This document shows, piece by piece, positions 9,045-17,200 of a DNA stretch of 64,000 nt. A program made the position numbers and the translations under genes. This DNA comes from Streptomyces buecherae (GTDB lineage: Bacteria; Actinomycetota; Actinomycetes; Streptomycetales; Streptomycetaceae): NCBI RefSeq assembly GCF_014295035.1, contig NZ_CP060404.1, positions 600,001-664,000 of the forward strand, read 5' to 3'. The notes under the pieces are model-generated. The model worked only from the letters and a program-made list of their open reading frames with translations. It made no database searches and was not told the origin of the DNA. Every line of letters begins with the position of its first letter. Within the stretch, counting starts at the first letter, position 1.

Positions 9045-9653
9045 TCAGCCGCCGGCTGCCTGCCGCTGTTCGGCGGCGATCTTCATGGCGTGCTCGACCA
9101 CCGAGATGAGCACGCTCTTGGTGGACTCGCGTTGCCGCGCGTCGCAGAGCATCACGGGGACGTCGGGGTCCAGGTCGAGCGCGTCGCGCACGCTCTCCTC
9201 CGGGAACCTGGTCGCCCCGTCGAAGCAGTTCACCGCCACGGTGAAGGCGATGCCGCGCCGTTCGAAGTAGTCGACGGCGGCGAAGCAGTCCTCCAGGCGT
9301 CGGGTGTCGGCCAGCACCACCGCACCCAGCGCCCCGGTCGCCAACTCGTCCCACAGGAACCAGAAGCGGTCCTGCCCCGGCGTACCGAAGAGGTACAGGA
9401 CGAGGTCCTCGCGGAGCGTGATGCGCCCGAAGTCCATGGCCACGGTGGTGGTCGTCTTGCCCTCCACCCCGCCGATGTCATCGACCGGGCGGCCGGCCTC
9501 GCTGAGCAGTTCCTCGGTACGCAGCGGCTTGATCTCGCTCACCGCGCCCACCAGCGTCGTCTTGCCGGCGCCGAAACCCCCAGCTACCAGGATTTTCAGC
9601 GTTACTGGGTCGACAACACCGGAACGGCCGCGGTCAGAGTGCCCGAAGACCAT
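9045..9653 (-). CDS. Conservon GTPase CvnD
   Basis: A 202-residue small GTPase of the conservon type. The P-loop GGFGAGKTTL spans residues 25-34 and the DxxG-like FGTPGQDRF follows. NCFD in the AVNCFDG segment stands where Ras-like proteins have NKxD, as expected in this family. It is thought to form a membrane-associated complex with CvnA-C, analogous to a G-protein-coupled relay, with effects on differentiation and secondary metabolism in Streptomyces. Its ATG overlaps the end of cvnC by 20 bases, so the two are translationally coupled. It is the last gene of the operon and is followed by a hairpin. Confidence 0.9.
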   Translation of the reverse strand: MVFGHSDRGRSGVVDPVTLKILVAGGFGAGKTTLVGAVSEIKPLRTEELLSEAGRPVDDIGGVEGKTTTTVAMDFGRITLREDLVLYLFGTPGQDRFWFLWDELATGALGAVVLADTRRLEDCFAAVDYFERRGIAFTVAVNCFDGATRFPEESVRDALDLDPDVPVMLCDARQRESTKSVLISVVEHAMKIAAEQRQAAGG

Positions 9654-10029
9654 TGATCACCTCGCGCAGAATCCACTCATCCGGCAGTTCTGCCGGAGGT
9701 ACGGGCCGGGACACGCGAACGAGCGCCGCGTGCAGCAGGTCGCCAATGAGGACACGGACCACCCCGACCGGAAGGTCGAGTTCGGCCGCTAGCTCAGCGA
9801 CGGACTGCGGGGACTCCCGGCTCAGCTCGACGATGTCGAGATGCTCCGGGGAGAGGGTCTGATCGGCTACCGACCGGCTCCGAAGAGTGTCGGCGATGAC
9901 GACCGCTATCAGGTCGAGCTTTTCCTCGGTCAGACTGCGGGTGCGACCACGCGTCATGGCGTACGGCCGGACAACCGGCCCCGCCGCGTCGTCGAACCAG
10001 CGGGCTGTGTCTTCCCCGTCTCCGTTCAT
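9634..10029 (-). CDS. Conservon protein CvnC (DUF742)
   Basis: A 131-residue DUF742 protein. The C-terminal two thirds has the winged-helix pattern of the family (LSRESPQSVAELAAELDLPVGVVRVLIGDLL) and ends with the characteristic REVINGLRAL. It likely links the sensor kinase to the GTPase; the DNA-binding ability of DUF742 proteins is unproven. It starts ten bases after cvnB stops and overlaps cvnD, placing it firmly in the cvnABCD operon. Confidence 0.9.
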   Translation of the reverse strand: MNGDGEDTARWFDDAAGPVVRPYAMTRGRTRSLTEEKLDLIAVVIADTLRSRSVADQTLSPEHLDIVELSRESPQSVAELAAELDLPVGVVRVLIGDLLHAALVRVSRPVPPAELPDEWILREVINGLRAL

Positions 10030-10038
10030 GTCACACCA

Positions 10039-10455
10039 TCACCCACTGGACCGCGGAGCGGTGCCAAGGTGGGTGCCGACCCGCTTGACCAGGAGCGTCA
10101 TCTCGTACGCCACCTGCCCAACGTCGGAGTCGGCATCGGCGAGCACGGCCAGGCAGCTTCCGTCACCAGCGGCGGTCACGAACAGGAACGCGTCGTCCAG
10201 CTCCACGATGGTCTGCCGAACCCGGCCCACCTCGAAGTGGCGGCCGACACCCTTGGCGAGGCTGTGGAATCCGGAGGCGACGGCGGCCAGGTGCTCGCCG
10301 TCCTCCCGGGTCAAGTCCCGTGACGCGCCGGTGGGCAGTCCGTCGCCGGAGAGCACGAGTGCCTTGCTGATGCTTCCCACCCGCTCGACCAGCTCGTCGA
10401 GCAGCCAGCTCAGCTCGCTCGATGGCCTCGGCGCGGCGTTGAATGGTGCGGTCAT
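10039..10455 (-). CDS. Conservon protein CvnB (roadblock/LC7)
   Basis: A 138-residue roadblock/LC7 (MglB-like) protein, a class that acts as a GTPase-activating or scaffold partner for small GTPases. Visible features are the ELSWLLDELVERV helix, the LVLSGDGLPTGAS strand-turn and the central LAAVASGFHSLAKGVG helix. The ATG at 10455 is chosen over an upstream ATG because it overlaps the cvnA stop in an ATGA arrangement, typical of coupled conservon genes. By analogy with other conservons it should partner with the CvnD GTPase. Confidence 0.88.
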   Translation of the reverse strand: MTAPFNAAPRPSSELSWLLDELVERVGSISKALVLSGDGLPTGASRDLTREDGEHLAAVASGFHSLAKGVGRHFEVGRVRQTIVELDDAFLFVTAAGDGSCLAVLADADSDVGQVAYEMTLLVKRVGTHLGTAPRSSG

Positions 10456-13106
10456 CGACCGTCCCCCTCCCATGTCGTTCCTGGTGCTGTGCCCGCCGGG
10501 CCGTTGGAGTCGGCGGAGGTGGTGTGCTGCTGCCGGCCGCGCTGCCAGCCGCGCTGGAGCGAGGCCATCTTGGCCCGCGCCATCTCGGCATCGCGCTGGG
10601 GGTCCGAGTCATCCGGCTGCGGTTCCGGCTCCGCGTGGGCGGGCTCCTTCTTGAGCTGCGGGGCGAGGCTCGCCTGCCGGACCCGACGCGGCAGTCCGGC
10701 GGCGGAGGCCGGCGACGCGGGCCTGGCCGGGGGCTGCGCGGGGCGCTGCACCGTGAGCGTGGGCTCGGGGTCGGGCACCGGCTCCATGGGACGGCCCGGC
10801 TGGCCGCCGGGACGCTGGTCGCGCCCGGGGCGCGGGCTCTCCACCGGACGCCCGTGGTCGGAGACCAGTACGGGGTGCCGGCGCCGGGGCAGCGAGATCG
10901 GCTCGCCGGAGGGCGACGTGTAGTCGTCGCCCGCCTGCTGGTGCTCGGAGGCGGGGGTGGCATCCGGTCCGGGCTGCGGCACACCGCGACCCTGGAACCA
11001 GCCGCCCTCTACATCGTCCGGTTCTTCGTCCTCGAACGGCGTGATAGATGCCTCCAGCTCGACCGGTCCATCCAACGGGTCGTTGTCCAGGGCGCGGGCG
11101 TGCTTGCCCTTGCGCCCACCGGAGCCCTGACCGATCGCGGCGATGCCGGTCTCGGAGGGGCGCAGCCTGCGGGTCTCCTCGCCGGACGGCTCGTTGCCCT
11201 GGTCGACCTCGCCCTCGGAGAGCAGGTTCGCGGGGATGAGCACGACCGCGGTGGTACCGCCGTACGGGGAGGGCTGCAGGGAGACCCGCACGCCCTGCCG
11301 CTGGGCGAGGCGGCTGACCACGAACAGGCCCAGCCGGTCGGTGTCGGACAGTTCGAAGTCGCGGGTCTCGGCGAGGCGGAGGTTGGCCTCCAGGAGCGCG
11401 TCCGGGGCCATGCCCAGGCCGCGGTCGTGGATCTCCAGCGTGAAGCCGTTGGAGACCCGCTCGCCGTGCACCTGAACGGCGGTGTGCGGCGGCGAGAAGA
11501 CGGCCGCGTTCTCCAGGAGTTCCGCGATGAGGTGGGTGAGGTCGGCGACGGCCGGGCCGTTCACGGCCAGGCGCGGCAGCCGGCGCACCTCTATTCGCTC
11601 GTAGTCCTCGACCTCGGCGACCGCCGCGCGGACCACGTCCATGAGCTGGATGGGCTTGCGCCACTGCCGGGAGGGGGCCGCGCCGGAGAGGATGACCAGG
11701 CCCTCGGCGTGCCGCCGCATGCGGGTGGTCATGTGGTCCAGGCGGAACAGGTCGGCCAGCTCGTCGGTGTCCTCGGTGCGCCGCTCCATGGCGTCGAGGA
11801 GGGTGAGCTGGCGGTGGAGCAGGACCTGGTGCCGGCGGGCGAGGTTGACGAACACCTCGGAGACGCCGCGCCGCATGTCGGCCTGCTTGACGGCGGCCTC
11901 GACGGCCGCGCGCTGCAGGGTGTTGAGGGCCTGGCCCACCTGGCCCATCTCGTCGCCGCCGTACTCCAGGCGGGGCGCCTCGGCCTCGACGTCGACCTGC
12001 TCACCGGCGGCGAGCCGGCGCATGACGCTGGGCAGGCGCACGCCGGAGACCTCGTGCGCGTCCTTGCGGAGCCGCTGGAGGTCGCGGATGAGGGCGCGGC
12101 CGATGCGGATGGAGACGAACAGCGAGGCGAGCAGGGCGAGGAAGCCGAGCACACCGGCCGCGCCGGCGCGGAGCATGACCCGCATCGCCTCGGGACGTAC
12201 GACGTCGTCCTCGTAGCGGTCGGTGTACTCCTTGCCGAGACGGTCGTAGTCGTCGAGGGACGGGTTGACCGCGGCTTCCCAGCGCTTGCGGTCCACCACG
12301 TCGATGGTGCGCGAGGGGCCGGCGTTCTGAATGGCGTTCTCGACGTTGTACAGCGCCTCGGGGGCGGCCGACGTACGCCGGTAGTCCATGATGATCTTCT
12401 GTTCCTTGACCGGCAGCACCGGCAGGTTCGTGGCGTAGATCAGGTCGCGCTCGGCCCGCAGGTCCGACATCTTCCGCAGGTCCTGCCAACTGATCTTCTT
12501 CGCCGTGACGCCGGCGACGTACAGGGCGTCCTCGCGGGCCAGCGCCTCACGGGCACGGATCATCGCGACGATGGCGCGGCCGTGCTTGTCGATATCGGCG
12601 TTGGGCACGGTGTGCAGGGCGTAACGGAAGTTGTAGACGCCGTCCACCAGGAAGTTGTACTTCTCGAACGCGCTGGCGCGGCTGATGGAGTTGTTCTCCA
12701 CCTTGCCGCGCAGTTCGTCCAGGCCCTTGGTGCTGTCGAGGAACGTGGCGAGCTGACTCTCCGAGTCGGAGTTCATGCTGTCGCGGGTGTCCTCGCTGCG
12801 CGCGTTGTCGCGCAGCTTGTCCAGCACCGTGTCCGTGGCGTGCTGCCGCTCGCGCAGTTGGGCGAGGGCGGTGGAATTGCGGTCCGCGAGATAGATGAGC
12901 GTCTGGCGACGCTCCTTCTGGATGGCCTGCACCGCGTCTTCCGCCGGTGTACCGACCTTGTCAATGACGTCGGCCGCGTCCATGAGCTGGATGGCCTCAC
13001 GACTGGTGATCACTGTAGCGAAGGCCCAGATTGCCGTCAGCGAGACGAGCGGCACTAGCAACAGCGCCACGATCTTCCGGCGGATCGACTTACCGCGAAA
13101 GCGCAT
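10452..13106 (-). CDS. Conservon sensor kinase CvnA
   Basis: An 884-residue membrane sensor. Transmembrane helix 1 spans residues 12-33, followed by an extracellular nitrate/nitrite-sensing (NIT)-like helical domain to about residue 310. Transmembrane helix 2 lies near 312-335, then a HAMP linker and a GHKL ATPase domain. The N-box ELLENAAVFSPP lies near residue 530 and the G1 box DRGLGM near 562. The last approximately 250 residues are Pro/Arg/Asp-rich and disordered. As in other CvnA proteins I see no clear H-box with a phosphorylatable His and no response regulator gene nearby, so signalling is probably through CvnB-D. It is the first gene of the operon, with GGGAGG just before the ATG. 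Confidence 0.9.
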   Translation of the reverse strand: MRFRGKSIRRKIVALLLVPLVSLTAIWAFATVITSREAIQLMDAADVIDKVGTPAEDAVQAIQKERRQTLIYLADRNSTALAQLRERQHATDTVLDKLRDNARSEDTRDSMNSDSESQLATFLDSTKGLDELRGKVENNSISRASAFEKYNFLVDGVYNFRYALHTVPNADIDKHGRAIVAMIRAREALAREDALYVAGVTAKKISWQDLRKMSDLRAERDLIYATNLPVLPVKEQKIIMDYRRTSAAPEALYNVENAIQNAGPSRTIDVVDRKRWEAAVNPSLDDYDRLGKEYTDRYEDDVVRPEAMRVMLRAGAAGVLGFLALLASLFVSIRIGRALIRDLQRLRKDAHEVSGVRLPSVMRRLAAGEQVDVEAEAPRLEYGGDEMGQVGQALNTLQRAAVEAAVKQADMRRGVSEVFVNLARRHQVLLHRQLTLLDAMERRTEDTDELADLFRLDHMTTRMRRHAEGLVILSGAAPSRQWRKPIQLMDVVRAAVAEVEDYERIEVRRLPRLAVNGPAVADLTHLIAELLENAAVFSPPHTAVQVHGERVSNGFTLEIHDRGLGMAPDALLEANLRLAETRDFELSDTDRLGLFVVSRLAQRQGVRVSLQPSPYGGTTAVVLIPANLLSEGEVDQGNEPSGEETRRLRPSETGIAAIGQGSGGRKGKHARALDNDPLDGPVELEASITPFEDEEPDDVEGGWFQGRGVPQPGPDATPASEHQQAGDDYTSPSGEPISLPRRRHPVLVSDHGRPVESPRPGRDQRPGGQPGRPMEPVPDPEPTLTVQRPAQPPARPASPASAAGLPRRVRQASLAPQLKKEPAHAEPEPQPDDSDPQRDAEMARAKMASLQRGWQRGRQQHTTSADSNGPAGTAPGTTWEGDGR

Positions 13107-13455
13107 GGCCTCCCTAACGTCAACCCCGCCGACGCGGGGGATGTTCCGACAACAAGCGGCGCGAGCCTACTACTGTCGCGTGACCAACTCGAAGACACGT
13201 CCAGCCGCTGACGGCACATCAGGTGCGCCCTTGATCACTAGTTGTCCGCTGTTGCCCTGACTTTTCAGCTAGGCCCCCGACGACCGCGCTCCCACGGATG
13301 GCAGAACCCTGCCAGTTCGCGGTGGCTGGAAACGCGCGGGAGCCTGGGAACCTTCGTTCATCGTCGTACGTGATCCAAGGGGAAGCCTGGGCGGATTACG
13401 GCCGATGTCCCTCTTTTCGGAACCACGCAATCCGGGCACCCATGGAGAGGGGGAG
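13107..13455. other. Divergent region upstream of cvnA
   Basis: About 350 bases between cvnA and the small membrane-protein gene. It must contain the conservon promoter. TAGGCT (reverse strand of 13164-13169) is a possible -10 for cvnA, without a good -35. The sequence is less GC-rich than its neighbours, as expected for a regulatory region. Confidence 0.35.
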
Positions 13456-13821
13456 ATGTTGATGGAAAAGAATCGCGACATCCCGCAGGAGCGGCCTCAG
13501 TCGTTGTGGACGGAGGAGCCCGCGCGCCGTCTGCGGCTGCCCGATCCGGTGCGCACGGCGGCCGTTCGCGCCGTCATCATCATCGCGTTGACGCTGGTCC
13601 AGGCGATGGTGGCGGTGCTGTGCACGCTCGGCGAGTCATGGTTCGCGTTCCCGATGGTGCTCAGCTCCATAGCCAGCACCGTCGCGGCCACCTGGGGCGT
13701 GCTTGACGTGTGGGTGACCCGGCAGGTCTGGCGGCAGCGCAACGGTGTCATCTCGGTGCCGAGCAGTTCGGCGCGCACGGTGCGGCGCCCTCGTCGGCCG
13801 GGCCGGCTGTCGGGCGCCTGA
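13456..13821 (+). CDS. Small two-helix membrane protein
   Basis: A 121-residue protein of unknown function with two predicted transmembrane helices (about residues 35-58 and 63-85), a basic C-terminal tail and no catalytic motif. It is divergently arranged with the cvnABCD operon, so it might be co-regulated or act with the sensor; that is inference only. The run GGAGAGGGGGAG precedes ATGTTGATG. Both the ATG at 13456 and that at 13462 are plausible starts; the first is five bases after GGAGAGG, the second six after GGGAG. Confidence 0.65.
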   Translation: MLMEKNRDIPQERPQSLWTEEPARRLRLPDPVRTAAVRAVIIIALTLVQAMVAVLCTLGESWFAFPMVLSSIASTVAATWGVLDVWVTRQVWRQRNGVISVPSSSARTVRRPRRPGRLSGA

Positions 13822-14239
13822 GCCCCACCCTCACCCAACTCTTCGCGCGCCGTTCACCCGCTCGCGGCCCCAGGTCACGGTCCCGCCCACGCTCCACGGC
13901 GCCCGCGCCGGCGCGTCCGGGACCGGCGGCGGACCGCGGCGGCCCACAGATCCCACGCGGCGGGCGACTCGGGGCCCTCGGAGTGGCGTGCTGCCGCCCC
14001 CGACGCCCCTTGGACACCACCTCCGCCCTTCAAACGGCCTTTTACCAGCCACATCGGGCACCCGACCGCAGGCGTGATTGCGCCGCACCTCTTTCCGGTG
14101 AAACTCCGTGAAACCGCCGCGAAAAGCGCGAAGGGGCGCGTGGCGCGCTGGCGGCGGCCGGCAGCGGGCCGATCGACGCGTTCGGCGCGGGCCGGGGCAC
14201 CGCCCCCACCCGCGCCGAACGGACCGCTCGCGCGGCTCG
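13822..14239. other. Convergent intergenic region
   Basis: About 420 bases between the 3' ends of the small membrane-protein gene and the SMC-like gene. I found no gene and no strong terminator. A short direct repeat, CGGTGAAACTC/CCGTGAAACC, occurs near 14095-14115. Confidence 0.35.
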
Positions 14240-17200
14240 TCAGGGGGTGTCAGCCGCCGCAGCGGGCGGCGTCGGCGGTGGCGTGGTGCTCTCCGCCGCC
14301 GCCGGGGTGCGGGCCGGCGCCGGAGGGTACTCCGGGGCCGGGTCACGGTCCGGCGCCGCATCACGGTCCGGGCCCTGGTCCGGTGCCGGGGCCCCAGGGC
14401 GTGCCGGTGCGGGGTCGGGCGCCGGGTGGTCGAGCGCCGTGGGCTCGCCCGGCGCGGGCTCGGGGCGGCGGAACATGCGGGTGGCGGTGATCTCCCCGTG
14501 CACCTGTTCCGCGCCGGCCTCGGTCTGCGGCAGACCCGGGCGCAGGTGCTCCTCGACGCTGATGTACTTCAGCCCGGCCCGCAGGTCGGCGTCGTTACGC
14601 AACCGGATGACCAGCGGGAACTCCGCCAGGGCCGTGGTGTCGAACAGGCCGGTGGTGTAGAGGAGCTGCACGCCCAGCGCGTCGGCGACCGCCCGCTGGA
14701 GTTCGAGCAGGTACGTCGCGTTGGCCCGGCCGATGGGGTTGTCGAGGAAGAGCGTGCCCGCGTGCCGGTGCTTGTCGCGGCCCCGGTCATTGCTGCGCAG
14801 CGCGGCCATCGTGCAGTACAGGGCGATGGCCGCGGTGAGCAACTGGCCGCCGGAGAACACGTCGCCCATCTGCCCGACCGGCACCCGCTCCGCGCGCAGC
14901 ACCGCGTCCGGCTTGAGGATCTCCACGGCCACCCCGCGCGGCAGCAACGCCGCGTGCACGCCGCGCAGCAGCAGGGACATGCCGTCCCTGCGCAGGTCGG
15001 AGTTCTTGCGCACGGCCGACCTGGTCGCCTCGTCGATGACCTCGCCCAGCCGCTCGGTCAGCGTCGCCTGGTCGGGGTCGTCGAAGCGGATGCGCAGGAA
15101 CTCCTGGCCCGACCACTCCCCCAGCCCCTCGGGCAGCCGGGACAGGCGCTGCGCTGAGCGCAGCGTGGCCAGGCAGGAGTCGACCAGGCCGCGCAGCCGG
15201 TCCACGATGCTGTCCCGGTTGCGTTCGAGCTGCGCCAGCTCGTCGGTCAGCACCCGCAGCCGTGGCGCGAACGCCTCGGCCCAGGCCGCCGCGTGCTCCG
15301 GCAGCGCCGCCGCCGGAAGCTCCCTGATCTGCTGTCGGGCGGGGGTGCGCACCTGCTCGTAGCGGGTGGCGTTGGCGTGCCGTACGAGTACGTCGCACGC
15401 CTCGCGGACGGTCGCGTCGGCCGCCGACAGGTCGGTCGCGCAGCCGCGCAGCGAGCGGCGGGCCTCCGCCGCGGCCTGGCGGGCCTGCTCCAGCGTCCCG
15501 GCGTACGGCTCGGCGGCTTCTTCCTCGGAGCCGCCGCCCGGGTGCTCGCCCTCCTCGGCGGCAGCGCCCCGGATGAGGTCGCGCAGCAGCGCCCCGGCCT
15601 CCTCGAAGCCGCTGGCCGCGTCGTCGGCGGCCCGGTGGGCGCGCAGCAGTTCGGCGTGGGCCGCGCGGGTGCTCTCCAGCGCGTCGGTGCGGGCGCTGAG
15701 TTCGCTGGTGGCGGTGCGCAGCAACTCCTTGGCCTGCTCGGCGTCGGCGGGCACCAGGTCGTCGGGCAGGTCGGTGTGGGCCTCGCCGTCGGCGGGGGCC
15801 AGCCGTTCGGCCTCGCCGCGCAGCCGGCCGAGTTGTTCGCTCGCCGCCGACGTGCGCGACTCCAGCATCTGGACCAGCGACTCGGCGCGGGCCGCCGCCG
15901 CCTGCCGGGAGGGGCCGTCGGCGCCGTCGGTGCCCTCCAGGAGCTGGGCGGCGCGCGTGCGCACCTTGTTGGTCAGGCGGTCCAGGGTGGCCAGTGCCGC
16001 GCTCTCGTCGCTCTCCGCGCGGGCCTGTTCGGCGCGCAGGTCGGCGCCCACGCCGACCTTCTCGTAGAGCTGGGAGGCGGCCCGGTACGCCTCGCGCAGC
16101 GCCGGCAGCGACGCGGCCCGCGCTCCTTCCCGGGGCTCGTCGGGTTGTTCGGCGTCCGTCGGTACGGCGGTGACGTCGTCGGGGGCACCGGCGATCTCGG
16201 CGCGCTCGGCGCGCAGGGCGCGCGCGGTGCGGTGGGCGTCGTCGGCGGCGCGCTGGGCGGCGCGGCGGTCCTCGTCGGCGGCGCGCGCCCGGTCGACGCA
16301 GGCGGCGGCGCGCTCCTCGGCCTCGGCCGCCTCCTCGGCGAGCTCGCGCAACCGGGTCTGCCAGGTGGCGCGCTCGCGCAGCCGGTAGGCGAGCCCGGCC
16401 AGCGCGTCGGCGGCGCGGCGGGCGCGCTGCGCCTCCTCCTGCCGCTCGTCGCGCGCCCGGGCCGCCTCGGCGGCCAGTTCGTCGGCCTCGGCGCGGGCGG
16501 TGCGGGCGGCGGTCAGCGCGTCCTCCGCGGCCTCGGCCGCCTGCCGCGCCTCGGTGGCCGCGGCGGCGAGTTCGGCCAACTGGCCGGGCGGGCAGCCGGT
16601 GCGCCAGGAGGAGAGCCGGGCGGCGAGCGCCCGGTCGCCGGCCAGCCGGGCGGCGAGCGCCCTGATCTCCTCGTCGCGGGCGATGGCGCGGGAGCGCAGC
16701 GCCCGCCGCTCGTCGTCGGCGGCCAACTCGTCGTGCATGGCCGGGTTGGGCGGTACGAGGAAGACGGCGCCGTCGCGCGCGCCCGGTCCGGGCGTCGGCG
16801 CGAGCAGGGCGGCGGCGGTGCCCACGGCGACGGCGGAGCGGGGCAGCAGCGATGCCGAGGCCAGCGCCTCGCGGGCGCGGGCGTGCGTGTCGGGGTCGGT
16901 GATGATGACGCCGTCCACCAGCTCGGGGCGCGCGGCGAGCACCGCCGCGTGGTCGGCCGGGTCGACGGCCTGAGCCAGGTAGCGCCAGCCCGGCAGCGCC
17001 GGGATGCCGTGTTCGCCCAGGTACTCCACGGTGGCCAGCACGTCGGGACCGGGGGGCAGCAGGCCGCCGTCGCCGAGGGCGCCGAGGATGCGGGCGTCGT
17101 CGGCGGCTGCCGTGCGCAGCTCGAAGAGCTGGCGTTCGGCGCCGGCGACGCTCTCGTCGAGGAGTTCGCGCAGCGCGTCCGCGTTGCGGTCGAGTTCCCC

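Noticed and set aside
10443..13058. An 871-codon plus-strand frame opposite cvnA
   Set aside because: Gly/Val/Ala-rich shadow; the sensor kinase on the other strand has all expected domains.
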